A stretch of 64,000 nt of DNA. Source: Opitutia bacterium UBA4506. Lineage in GTDB: Bacteria > Verrucomicrobiota > Verrucomicrobiia > Opitutales > Puniceicoccaceae. Location: positions 1-64,000 of the forward strand of contig DGMY01000060.1 in the NCBI GenBank assembly GCA_002388665.1, given 5' to 3'. The notes under the pieces are model-generated. The model ran no database searches, was not told where the DNA came from, and saw only the letters and a program-made list of their open reading frames with translations. The translations under genes were made by a program, and so were the position numbers. Shown here one piece after another: positions 35,706 through 44,581 of this stretch (within the stretch, counting starts at the first letter, position 1; the number at the start of each line of letters is the position of its first letter).

Positions 35706-37001
35706 CTACGCTTTCAGGTAACGCTTCCCTGGACGCTTCAGGCAACTGCGAGTATCCACGATCGGAATACTGTATTCCGAGAAATCATAATTCACGTACT
35801 CCGGATGATGGGTGGACAGAAGGATCAGGTCGTACCCCTGAGAGATCTCCATGGACTCCCGCCCAGCGAATTCGGGATAATTTCTCAATGGACGAATCAT
35901 CGGCACATAGGGGTCGTTGTATGATACTTTGGCCCCGCGATCTTCCAACCGCTTCATCAGCGCGTATGACGGAGATTCGCGGTCATCGTCTACTCCGGGC
36001 TTATAGGCCAATCCGAGCATCAGTATCCGCGAACCTCGGACCGCTTTCCCGTCTTCGTTCAATGCATCCGCCACCCTGGCCACAACATAGTCCGGCATAT
36101 TGGTGTTCACTTCGCCGGCCAATTCAATAAACCGAGTATGCTGCCCGTACTCACGTGCCTTCCACGTCAAGTAGAAGGGATCAATGGGAATGCAATGCCC
36201 ACCGAGCCCGGGTCCCGGATGAAAAGGCATATATCCAAAAGGTTTCGTGGAGGCCGCTTCAATGACGTCCCACACATCGATTCCCATCTCCCGGTAGACT
36301 ACTTTTAGCTCGTTAACCAAGGCGATGTTGACCGATCGAAAAATGTTCTCGGTCAATTTAGTTGCCTCGGCGACCCGGCACGAAGATACGGGATGCACTT
36401 GATCGACTGCCATCGAGTACAGTTCCTTGCAACGCTCCAAACATCCGTCGGTCAAACCACCCATTACTTTCGGGATGGTTCGTACCGAATGGTCCGTCCG
36501 CCCCGGGTCTTCCCGCTCTGGAGAATACGCTAGGTGGAAACCTTCGCCGGCAATCAATCCAGATCCCTTTTCCAGGACTTCGCGTAGGTCAGTGTCCGTC
36601 GTACCAGGGTATGTAGTGGATTCCAATACGACCAACTTGGGCCGGACGGTTCCCTCCTCTCCCGCAGCACTCAACTCTAAGTGCGGCGCAATGGCTTCAC
36701 CCGATTTCAATACATAGGAAAGGTCCGGCTCGCGGTACTTGTTCAAAGGCGTGGGAACACAGATCAAGATTGCCTCCACTTCGCAGATTCGCGAGAAATC
36801 GGTGGAAGCTTCGAATGAACCGTCGTCAACCAAGCGGCGAATATCCTGCGAAGCAATATGCCGAATGTAGCTATCTCCCTTCTCCAGGATTCCGATTTTT
36901 GTCGGATCTGTATCGAGTCCAAGAACTTCGCATCCCGACGAGGCAAAACGAATCGCGAGCGGTAGCCCCACATATCCCAATCCTATTATCGCAATCTTCA
37001 T
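35706..37001 (-). CDS. UDP-sugar 6-dehydrogenase (UDP-GlcNAc/ManNAc dehydrogenase type)
   Basis: A 431-residue protein. N-terminal NAD site GLGYVGLPLA at 7-16, ESTTYPGTT near 127-135, catalytic-site K215 and N219 in EATKLTEN, and the nucleophile C270 in GPGLGGHCIPIDPFY. The overall sequence matches the WbpA/WecC branch that oxidises UDP-N-acetylhexosamines twice to uronic acids, more than UDP-glucose dehydrogenase. It overlaps the GT61 gene by 4 bp. It should provide an acidic sugar donor for the glycan. Confidence 0.9.
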   Translation of the reverse strand: MKIAIIGLGYVGLPLAIRFASSGCEVLGLDTDPTKIGILEKGDSYIRHIASQDIRRLVDDGSFEASTDFSRICEVEAILICVPTPLNKYREPDLSYVLKSGEAIAPHLELSAAGEEGTVRPKLVVLESTTYPGTTDTDLREVLEKGSGLIAGEGFHLAYSPEREDPGRTDHSVRTIPKVMGGLTDGCLERCKELYSMAVDQVHPVSSCRVAEATKLTENIFRSVNIALVNELKVVYREMGIDVWDVIEAASTKPFGYMPFHPGPGLGGHCIPIDPFYLTWKAREYGQHTRFIELAGEVNTNMPDYVVARVADALNEDGKAVRGSRILMLGLAYKPGVDDDRESPSYALMKRLEDRGAKVSYNDPYVPMIRPLRNYPEFAGRESMEISQGYDLILLSTHHPEYVNYDFSEYSIPIVDTRSCLKRPGKRYLKA

Positions 37002-38236
37002 ATCAACCTATCTTCACTTTTACCGAAAACTCGGCTCGGTTCTATTCCCAATTCGGCCGATTCCAACCAATGACGAATTTTCTCCGGAGAAAATTCCTGA
37101 TCGGCATACAGCTCCTTCTCCTGCCCTGAATCGGTTTTGATCGACTCCATGCAGTGATACTCCAAACCGCAGGAATCCGAGAGCGCCCAGTAACAGTAGG
37201 GCCAAAACCACTCACCCTTTTGATGATGAGGCAGCAACTCCAGCACTTTCGTCCCCGGCTTACACCAGAGCAGATTTGCCAGTGCCGCCCCATGAGACCC
37301 AATAACAATCTCCGCCTCGGCGAACATTCCCATCTGATCCTTCAAGCTGTGTGCTCCTGGATCAATTGAAACGAATCCAAAGTCTTCGAGTAATGAGACA
37401 ATTTCTTCCTCATTGCGGACAAATCGACGCGTCGTTTGTCCTCTGCGAATATAGAGTCGGCGGCCCTTTCCGGAGACCGTGCGATGGGGCAACAACCGCT
37501 CGCGCAAAAACTCGCAAGCCCAGGCTGGCGGGTTCAGGGTCACTCCTGGAAGGGATGGTACCCACAACTCGCGCGCTTCGATATGAGTGTTCCAGTCCGC
37601 AGCGATACAGCGACCCGTTTCGATACCCAGGATTTCCAAGCTTTCTGCGATAAAAGGGGGGCCGCTATTGATCACAAAAGAATCCACATCCGAAAGGGAA
37701 CCCAGCCCACTCTTTTCCAAAAGACAGATCCGCGGTAAGGCTTCCGTCAGCCAGTGAAAATAATTTCCTCCGGCAGCCACCGCCAAGACCACGACCGTTC
37801 CTTCGATCGATTGAATGGGCGGAAACACGTTTCGTCGATTCGCTTGATGAAGGTGTACCTTCGAAAAATCCCGGCGGACGCTCATCTGGTTGGAGACGTC
37901 GAACAGTAATTTGTGATCGGGTGTAAGGACCGTTCCGCGATCCGACAGTACGCGACCGTTCCGGACTCGAGCGACAAAACACTCGGTGTTCAGATGGTCC
38001 TGCAGGTGAACAAACTCCGGAGTAAGCGAATCCGGTAACGTGGTCGGCATGGGTCGTCGAATCGATTCGGCCAGAAAGATGTCCACGTAGTCGGAAGAGC
38101 GTTCTCCCGGTGTCATAGACTGGGAAAAATACTCCTTCGAGGTACGGTAGACACCTCGCAACGGACCGCGATTGCCCAGAATCCGGAGAAACTTCCTCGC
38201 GACCGGGCGCAGTCTACTTCGAATTCCGTTGAGCAT
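36998..38236 (-). CDS. GT61 family glycosyltransferase
   Basis: 412 residues from an ATG preceded by GGTGAAAGAG; a TTG four codons upstream is also open. The C-terminal half is the DUF563/GT61 domain: GGNYFHWLTEALPR, then RRLYIRRGQTTRRFVRNE, HSLKDQMGMFAEAEIVIG, and SHGAALANLLWCKPGTKVLE. Bacterial members occur in capsule and O-antigen loci and are thought to transfer pentoses or hexosamines. Specificity here is unknown. Confidence 0.9.
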   Translation of the reverse strand: MLNGIRSRLRPVARKFLRILGNRGPLRGVYRTSKEYFSQSMTPGERSSDYVDIFLAESIRRPMPTTLPDSLTPEFVHLQDHLNTECFVARVRNGRVLSDRGTVLTPDHKLLFDVSNQMSVRRDFSKVHLHQANRRNVFPPIQSIEGTVVVLAVAAGGNYFHWLTEALPRICLLEKSGLGSLSDVDSFVINSGPPFIAESLEILGIETGRCIAADWNTHIEARELWVPSLPGVTLNPPAWACEFLRERLLPHRTVSGKGRRLYIRRGQTTRRFVRNEEEIVSLLEDFGFVSIDPGAHSLKDQMGMFAEAEIVIGSHGAALANLLWCKPGTKVLELLPHHQKGEWFWPYCYWALSDSCGLEYHCMESIKTDSGQEKELYADQEFSPEKIRHWLESAELGIEPSRVFGKSEDRLI

Positions 38237-38263
38237 CTCTTTCACCAAAAACCGTTTCGTCTT

Positions 38264-39220
38264 CTACTGGGCGGTTTCGCTTTGAAACAGTGCCAATAGG
38301 CGCTCCGCACAGAAGTCCTCGGTGGCATGCATCGAGTCCCAGCTCGCCCCTCCAATGTGCGGGGTGATGATGAGGTTATCCGAGTTCTTTGCGAAATCGA
38401 CCAATGCATGGCCTTCCGGAATCCTGCCCGAAAACGTCTCTTCGCCGCTGACCACATCAACCGCCGCACCCGCCAAACGGCCACTTCGGAGGGCCTCCAT
38501 CAACGCATCCTCATCGACGATCCCGCTGCGAGAGGTGTTGAGAAACACCGCCCCTTCTTTAATCCGCGCGAATGCCGCTGGTCCAACAAACCCGACCGTC
38601 TCCGCTTCAAGGGGGAGGTGAATGCTGACGACATCGGACTTCTGGTACAACTCATCCAATGACACTTGTTCCACTCCCGCGAGCTCGATAGGACTCCGAT
38701 CAAAGACAAGAACCGACATTCCAAAGACTTTCGCGTATTCGGCAATCATCGATCCAATCCGACCACAGCCCACAATTCCCATCACGCAACCTTTCAGGTC
38801 TCGTCCCCGGAAATAGTCACGCTCCCACTCTCCTTGCGCCACCGAGGAGACAGCCGGCACGATCCTCCTGCGCACCGCGAGAAGGAGCCCCCATGTCAGT
38901 TCCGCGGTTGCTGGTATCGATCGTAAAAACCCGGTCTCCCCTTTTAAGGAAAGGACCTGCACTCCATGCTCCTCCAGTGCCTCCAGATCCAAATGGTCCA
39001 ATCCTGTTGTCGGGGTCACCACCACCCGCAAGTTCGGTGCGGACGCAATCACCTCGCGCCCGACTCGATAGCGTAAGCGAATGACAAGGATATCTACGTC
39101 AGACACCTGTTCCGCCAAGGGCGCCCCCTCATCAAGTCCGAGGCGAACCTCCCCCAATGAGCGGTATATTCCCAGAGCGCGGGTTGAATAGTGCTCGGGT
39201 TCAGCAATCAGGATCTTCAT
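38264..39220 (-). CDS. D-isomer-specific 2-hydroxyacid dehydrogenase
   Basis: 318 residues from the ATG; a GTG three codons earlier is possible. NAD site GIVGCGRIGSMIAEY near 145-160, catalytic Arg in NTSRSGIVDEDAL, Glu in DVVSGEE, and His in ITPHIGGAS, as in SerA and related enzymes. It lies 36 bp after neuC. PGDH-like genes recur in nonulosonate and polysaccharide loci, and this one may act on a 2-keto sugar or 2-hydroxyacid in that pathway. The substrate cannot be told from sequence. Confidence 0.85.
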   Translation of the reverse strand: MKILIAEPEHYSTRALGIYRSLGEVRLGLDEGAPLAEQVSDVDILVIRLRYRVGREVIASAPNLRVVVTPTTGLDHLDLEALEEHGVQVLSLKGETGFLRSIPATAELTWGLLLAVRRRIVPAVSSVAQGEWERDYFRGRDLKGCVMGIVGCGRIGSMIAEYAKVFGMSVLVFDRSPIELAGVEQVSLDELYQKSDVVSIHLPLEAETVGFVGPAAFARIKEGAVFLNTSRSGIVDEDALMEALRSGRLAGAAVDVVSGEETFSGRIPEGHALVDFAKNSDNLIITPHIGGASWDSMHATEDFCAERLLALFQSETAQ

Positions 39221-39256
39221 GGATGACACTGCCGTCAGGTGGAATCGGGGTAGGAC

Positions 39257-40417
39257 TCAGTAGGTGAGTTTCTTACTGGTACTCAATTCAGCAGTAGCGA
39301 GAATCTCCGCAATTCGGGCCCCCGCCAAACCGTCGCCATACAACAAGTCCGGCGCGACTGGACCATCGGCTTCCCAACTATTCAAAGCCGACAGAATTTG
39401 ATTTTTATCGTAGTCCACGTTCACGACATTTGCACCATGGTCGCGACCCGCTTGCCGACTTCCGATATCAATCGCCCGGACTCCGAGGTAGGAACACTCG
39501 CGGATCGCGACGCTGGAGTTCCCAACAATCCCCATCGATCCTTTGAGCAAGTGAAGAAAATCACGGGGCTCCATGTTCTTGTAATAATGAATATTCTCTG
39601 CCCCCCGGTTCTCCCGGAAGGAGCGAATCCCCTTGGAAGTTCCATCCGAACCAGCATCGACGTTCGGCCAGAACCAAAGAGTTGGCCGGTTGAATTCGTA
39701 GATAGCCTCAAGGGTCTCCATCACCTGCCTTCTGGCAGCTTCATACTCCGTAGTCACTGGGTGCTGAAGTACAACGATGTAGCCGTCTGCCAGATCCTGT
39801 TCTGTTCCAACACCCCCGTACTTCCTGTGAAATCCAGGTTCACGGGCGGGCTCTTTCAAAATCTCTGCCGCGATGTCGATGGACGGGCAACCGGTAACAA
39901 ATACCTTCTCCGGCACTTCACCCATGCGAATCACTCGCTCTCTCGCTCTCTCATTCGAGACCAGGTGGAGGTCTGACAACTTGGTGATCGAATGCCTGAC
40001 CTTCTCGTCAATCGATCCGGTCACCTCCCCACCCTGAATGTGGCAAAGGGGGATGTTCATATAGGAAGCCGCGACCGCAGTCGCCAGGGTCTCATATCGA
40101 TCCGCTACCGAAACCACTACGTCCGGCTTCAATGAATCGAGAACCGAGGCCATCTCAATGATCCCGAGACCGGTCGTTTTCGCCATGCTCCGCAGGTCCT
40201 CGCCCTCCAACACATTGACAACACTCGCTAGAACCTCGAAGCCGTCGCTTCGAATGACGTCAACGGCCCGACCGTAACGCTCCAGCAAAGCCGAAGCCGC
40301 TACAACCACCTGCAATTCTACATCATCCCGATCCCGCAACGCTACCATTGCAGTTTTTATTCGCGAATAACTCGGGCGCGCGGTGATCACCACGCATACT
40401 TTTCTCTTCTCTTTCAT
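39257..40417 (-). CDS. neuC: hydrolysing UDP-N-acetylglucosamine 2-epimerase (NeuC-like)
   Basis: 386 residues from the ATG 16 bp after the neuB stop; longer starts would overlap neuB. VVITARPSYSRIKTAM at the N-terminus, CHIQGGEVTGSIDEKVRHSI and LVSNERARERVIRMGE are characteristic of the NeuC/LegG branch. It releases UDP and gives N-acetylmannosamine (or a 6-deoxy diamino analogue if the legionaminate pathway applies). Adjacent neuB and neuA make a compact three-step CMP-nonulosonate route. No legionaminate or pseudaminate dehydratase gene is in the window, which favours a Neu5Ac-type product. Confidence 0.9.
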   Translation of the reverse strand: MKEKRKVCVVITARPSYSRIKTAMVALRDRDDVELQVVVAASALLERYGRAVDVIRSDGFEVLASVVNVLEGEDLRSMAKTTGLGIIEMASVLDSLKPDVVVSVADRYETLATAVAASYMNIPLCHIQGGEVTGSIDEKVRHSITKLSDLHLVSNERARERVIRMGEVPEKVFVTGCPSIDIAAEILKEPAREPGFHRKYGGVGTEQDLADGYIVVLQHPVTTEYEAARRQVMETLEAIYEFNRPTLWFWPNVDAGSDGTSKGIRSFRENRGAENIHYYKNMEPRDFLHLLKGSMGIVGNSSVAIRECSYLGVRAIDIGSRQAGRDHGANVVNVDYDKNQILSALNSWEADGPVAPDLLYGDGLAGARIAEILATAELSTSKKLTY

Positions 40418-40433
40418 GATAACTGCTTCCGAT

Positions 40434-41492
40434 TTACTGCGACTCATTCTGGGATAAACCTTCCCAAGACAGGGCCTCGTCCGCCTCAAAGGCGCGGGTG
40501 GTCTTGTGACCTATCATTCGATAATAGTCTGCCGGTGGACAGCCGTCTCCCGGCTTCTTCAAGGCCAGGTGCGACTCCTCCAACACCGTCCCAGCTGCCA
40601 GTTCCTTCCGGGCGACTACGCTCTTGCCAAAGGTGCGGCTCAGGGTGGGTAGGTCCACCAACGGGCGATCCTTGTCTGCTGGATTCGTTCGCATTCGATA
40701 GATCGCATCCACGCCCTCTACCATAGTGGCCAATTCCGGAAGGGTTATAGATGCCGGACCATCCGGACCAAACATCTGACGATCGAAGGTGACATGAACC
40801 TCGAGAAGCGATGCCCCTAATGTAGCCGCAGCCAAAGAGGGGTAGATCGTCCCGGAATGATCGGACAAGCCAACCGGGCAGCCATAGCGATCTTTCATTT
40901 CCCCCAATATATTTAACCCGACCTGTTCCGGCTGGGTTGGATAGGCTGTCGTACATTGGAATGTAGCTACAGACGCTCCCCGGCTTCGCACCCGTTCCAC
41001 GGCCGCATCAAAGATCTTCCAGTCACTAAGACCCGAGGACAACAAGACAGGCCGATTGCAGGCCGAGATCCGGTCGAGAAGCGGGTAGTTCTCAATCTCT
41101 CCCGAGGCGACTTTGAAGGCAGGCATCCCCAATGAATCCAAGAGATCCACCGCCGCAAAGCTGAAGGGCGAGCTCAGAAAGACTAAGCCCTTGTCCGCAC
41201 AGTGGTCGGCCAATCCCTTCCATTGTTCAGGAGTAAACTCCATCCGCTTCCAATATCCATACCGGGTAGGATCTTCGTAGCTAAAAGGAACCCGCCACGG
41301 CTCCCGTGCCGTACTCTCTTCCGCTGCAAAATGAGTCTGAAACTTGATGGCATCCGCCCCCGTTTCCGCCACCGCATCGATAAAACTGTGTGCGATTCCC
41401 AGCGAACCGTCATGGGCTTGGGCGACTTCAGCGATTACAAATGGTCGCCGGTGGCCCGCCTCAAGCTCTTTCCAAAATTCTGGTGTACTCAT
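40434..41492 (-). CDS. neuB: nonulosonate (N-acetylneuraminate-type) synthase
   Basis: A 352-residue protein. TIM-barrel part: VIAEVAQAHDGSLGIAHSFI, DAIKFQTH, KVASGEI, then GLSDHSGTIYPSLAAATLGA, and EVHVTFDRQMFGPDGPAS. A C-terminal SAF (antifreeze-like) domain at about 285-345 contains VVARKELAAGTVL. It condenses phosphoenolpyruvate with ManNAc or an analogue to form a nine-carbon acid. Its start overlaps the neuA stop by 4 bp. NeuB, LegI and PseI are hard to separate by eye. Confidence 0.92.
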   Translation of the reverse strand: MSTPEFWKELEAGHRRPFVIAEVAQAHDGSLGIAHSFIDAVAETGADAIKFQTHFAAEESTAREPWRVPFSYEDPTRYGYWKRMEFTPEQWKGLADHCADKGLVFLSSPFSFAAVDLLDSLGMPAFKVASGEIENYPLLDRISACNRPVLLSSGLSDWKIFDAAVERVRSRGASVATFQCTTAYPTQPEQVGLNILGEMKDRYGCPVGLSDHSGTIYPSLAAATLGASLLEVHVTFDRQMFGPDGPASITLPELATMVEGVDAIYRMRTNPADKDRPLVDLPTLSRTFGKSVVARKELAAGTVLEESHLALKKPGDGCPPADYYRMIGHKTTRAFEADEALSWEGLSQNESQ

Positions 41493-42187
41493 TTCTCCAA
41501 TACCTCCTTCAGCTTCGCCAAATCATCAGGTCCATCTACGTTGATCGAGACCGCTTCATCCATGACGAGGACAAGGGGCCGATCGGCGATGAGCTTCCCC
41601 GTGCGCTCGAGGTAATCAGTCTTCACAATGTACACCGCGCCGTTCCTCACGTATGTCGGCATCAAATCCTGGCGCCGCCCTCCGGTATTGTGGTTCTCGG
41701 TTACCCCCAGACCAAATCCTTCGTCAGTTCGTTGGTAGTATGTATCCAGGTTTATAGAAGGGTCTTCAAAAGCCGTAATCAAAGAGTCTGCACTGGGATT
41801 TTTTTCCAATAGAGATATCGCATCTCTCACTGTCTTTGCGGTCCGCATGGGGGATGTGGGTTGAAGAATCATCACCGCATCAAACTCCTTTCCTCGTTTC
41901 GAGAACTCCTTGAGGGCATGAAGTACAAACTCAATTGAGGGAGAGCGATCGCCGGCAAACTCGTCCGGCCGCAAAAACGGGACTTCAATCCCCTCTGCGA
42001 TCGCAAACTGTTGGATTTCCTCCGAGTCCGTCGATACGAAGACGGTAAAGTTCGGGAGGTCCCCCAGTGCTTCCTTGGCCACTTCCAGGCTATAGGAAAT
42101 CAAGGGACGGCCCGCTACCTTCACCATATTTTTTCCCGGAACGCCTTTCGACCCTTTCCGGGCGGGGATTATACATAAATATTCCAT
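41489..42187 (-). CDS. neuA: CMP-nonulosonate (acylneuraminate) cytidylyltransferase
   Basis: A 232-residue protein with IPARKGSKGVPGKN at 7-20, the CTP-binding loop, and LQPTSPMR at 108-115, both diagnostic of NeuA. VSINVDGPDDLAKLKEVL closes the domain with the metal-binding Asp. It activates the nine-carbon acid as CMP-sugar, the donor for a transferase. Two unassigned transferase-like genes lie directly upstream and are natural candidates for that enzyme. Confidence 0.93.
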   Translation of the reverse strand: MEYLCIIPARKGSKGVPGKNMVKVAGRPLISYSLEVAKEALGDLPNFTVFVSTDSEEIQQFAIAEGIEVPFLRPDEFAGDRSPSIEFVLHALKEFSKRGKEFDAVMILQPTSPMRTAKTVRDAISLLEKNPSADSLITAFEDPSINLDTYYQRTDEGFGLGVTENHNTGGRRQDLMPTYVRNGAVYIVKTDYLERTGKLIADRPLVLVMDEAVSINVDGPDDLAKLKEVLEK

Positions 42188-42222
42188 CGTCTATCTTTCA
42201 GGGAATTCTGTTCGAGGGTACC

Positions 42223-43527
42223 TCATTCGCGAACGAGATCTTCGACTGCGTCGAGCACATTGCCCGAGAACGATCCGCCGTCCGGTCCACAGAATTTATT
42301 CTGATAATCAGCCCGCGCTTTCGGATCCATTCGAAATTCGTCCAGTTTTCGCCCCGGTAATTGCGCCTTCACTTCGATCGAGCTCATCGACTCCACCACC
42401 CCGCGGTGCTCCAACATTCCGTCCCAGAAATGAAGGGACTCACAGAGTAAATCTCTCCTCGAGCCCGGAACACGAATATCCAGAACCGGACTGCCAGACC
42501 AAACCGCCTCAGGGGTACCACTTGTGGTAAACCCCACCATCAGATCACTGACCGCCGCCAGCGACATCGCCGAATGCGGATAGAAGCAATCTTCCCCAAG
42601 CACTTTGTCCGTGTAGGTGGAATACACACTCTCACCCGGTTTTTGATAGTGTCGGAGCTTGGTCACGAGAAAGGCATCGTTCTCCCGGGCAAACTTGTGA
42701 ACAGCCTTCACCAAATGGGATTCGTTGACGTAGGGCATACCAAGGCCTCGCAACCCGTAGGAACGAACCGATTTCGCATAGAAATAGGCCAATCGGTCTT
42801 CTGCCAGGATCCAATCCCAATTCGCATGAGCGCCTCGCCCCGCGGTCGGAGTCGCCCAAAAACCAACGATCGGTCGGCCCGGCTCAACACCCAACTCCTT
42901 GCGAAACTCGTCTCGGTCCACTCGGCTCAGCGCATCCAATAGAGGATACCCGCAGATTCTCGATTTCCGCCGAAATTCATCCACCAGAGAGTCATCCCAC
43001 TCTTTCCCCAACCGCGGCTCGACAAACCCAACATAACGCAAACCGTCCCGGCCTAGTCCCTGCGCAATTTTGTAGAGCTCTCGATAGTCGGTGGTGCGAT
43101 CCCGAATGGTCGCCTCACGCTCATAGTCCGTCCGCAGGGCAAAGCAATCGACCGAGTCGACTGTTTCCCGATCATGTAGACGTTTCAGAGTGTCAGGAGT
43201 GGTGATGGCTACATAGCGAAAGGTCCGATCCGCCCATTGCGGATCCTCCACCCAATTCCTCAAAGGAAGGTCGATACTCAAAAGAACCTCGTGGTCACCG
43301 CCCAGTACCTTGCGGTAGAGCTCGTCCTCATCTCCGTAGCCGTCGATCTGGGGGGTCCCGTGTGTAAAGCGTGGAAACAGATTCTCGTTCGGTCGGTTCG
43401 ATTCGAAATTCCGATCTGACTCGTTATGGAGGCAGGTTACTTGATGACCGCGTCGCAAACACTCGTCCACCAACGGAGCCAAGGTCCGATACCAGTTAAA
43501 CCGCAATATGGGCACCAAGATTTTCAT
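42223..43527 (-). CDS. putative GT-B glycosyltransferase, unassigned
   Basis: A 434-residue protein. LVPILRFNWYRTLAPLVDEC begins an N-terminal Rossmann-like half. The C-terminal half has LVTKLRHYQKPGESVY and LAAVSDLMVGFTTSGTPEAV then SGSPVLDIR, the layout of the donor half in GT-B enzymes such as CDP-glycerol or Kdo transferases. I do not recognise a CAZy family. It lies 35 bp before neuA and overlaps the next upstream gene by 4 bp, so it is a candidate for the CMP-nonulosonate transferase. That role is inference from position. Confidence 0.65.
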   Translation of the reverse strand: MKILVPILRFNWYRTLAPLVDECLRRGHQVTCLHNESDRNFESNRPNENLFPRFTHGTPQIDGYGDEDELYRKVLGGDHEVLLSIDLPLRNWVEDPQWADRTFRYVAITTPDTLKRLHDRETVDSVDCFALRTDYEREATIRDRTTDYRELYKIAQGLGRDGLRYVGFVEPRLGKEWDDSLVDEFRRKSRICGYPLLDALSRVDRDEFRKELGVEPGRPIVGFWATPTAGRGAHANWDWILAEDRLAYFYAKSVRSYGLRGLGMPYVNESHLVKAVHKFARENDAFLVTKLRHYQKPGESVYSTYTDKVLGEDCFYPHSAMSLAAVSDLMVGFTTSGTPEAVWSGSPVLDIRVPGSRRDLLCESLHFWDGMLEHRGVVESMSSIEVKAQLPGRKLDEFRMDPKARADYQNKFCGPDGGSFSGNVLDAVEDLVRE

Positions 43528-44576
43528 ACACTACGACTCACTTCCTCTTGCAACCACCTCACGATGAAAGACGGGGAAAAACGTTCGGCTGAAAAATCCC
43601 GACATGCCCGCCTCATTGACTCCATCCGGCTCCGGTCCTTCAAGATACCGGTGATTCGTTCGAACCCTTCTTGGATGCTTTCCAACGAGGGCACCTTGAG
43701 AATCCGATAGGAAGCCGCCTCCTCCAGGGACGCATTCTCGTCGAACGAGCCGAACCCGGGGATCACTTCAAGAAAATGCTCGTCCGGCACCGGTCGAAAT
43801 GCCGGCGGAATCTCAATGAGAGGCTCCCGCTCCACGATGAATGGTCTGCCGAGAGCAAGCGATTCCTGAGCCTTCCATGGATACACAGCGTGAGGGAAGG
43901 TGTTCAACACGGTACAGGTCGAGGTCGCCATGCGAAACAGATAGAACTGATGGTTAAGATTCGCCTTCACATTGACACCATCTTCGATAGCCGGATTCCC
44001 TCGGCTCGTCAGTCGGGAAATCGCTGATAGCCCGGTCTCACCGACTGCTTTCGAGAAATGGTGGCGTATCCAAAAATGCATAACATGCGGATCAACCCGG
44101 TCACCCGGAGCCTCGAATGGATCCGCGGCCCCATCGGCAATGGGATTCTCGTAGACTCCCACGACATGAAACAATTTGGGCCCTGGGAGCCAGCTCCCGA
44201 GTTTGAGCCCGCCGATCTTCCGGCATAAACCAAGTGAAGGAGGAAGAAACGTAAATGGGCGAATCTTTGAAGAGCAATCTGCCATCCCCTCCTCGGTTAG
44301 AACACGATCCGCGAGGCTCCGGTTAAGATTGGCTTTCAGGTAAAGGTCCGCGTGCTGCAGCGCTTGGAGGTCAAAATCGAAAACGTGGTCGCTCATGTCG
44401 AAAAAGACCAAAGCCCCTTCGATCTCTGCCCAAGCGCCCTCGTGGTGTCGATCCGTACGACCCTGCCTCTCGTGAGGAGCTTTCTCGACAACTTCCGCCC
44501 CGCTTGCGCGAAGGGCCTGAAACAGGTACTGGAAGAAACCCGACTCCTCTAGGTGTCTGGATTCGTAAATTTTCAC
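43524..44576 (-). CDS. putative glycosyltransferase, unassigned
   Basis: A 350-residue protein starting at GTG. It has no membrane segment. LYLKANLNRSLADRV and VNVKANLNHQFYLFRMA echo each other, and WKAQESLALGRPFIVEREP near 240-258 resembles the end of a GT-B donor site. The C-terminal FERITGILKDRSRMESMRRA with FSAERF fits the closing helix of GT4-like proteins. No firm family assignment. It is coupled to the putative transferase downstream by a 4-bp overlap. Confidence 0.6.
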   Translation of the reverse strand: MKIYESRHLEESGFFQYLFQALRASGAEVVEKAPHERQGRTDRHHEGAWAEIEGALVFFDMSDHVFDFDLQALQHADLYLKANLNRSLADRVLTEEGMADCSSKIRPFTFLPPSLGLCRKIGGLKLGSWLPGPKLFHVVGVYENPIADGAADPFEAPGDRVDPHVMHFWIRHHFSKAVGETGLSAISRLTSRGNPAIEDGVNVKANLNHQFYLFRMATSTCTVLNTFPHAVYPWKAQESLALGRPFIVEREPLIEIPPAFRPVPDEHFLEVIPGFGSFDENASLEEAASYRILKVPSLESIQEGFERITGILKDRSRMESMRRACRDFSAERFSPSFIVRWLQEEVSRSV

Positions 44577-44581
44577 TCGAA

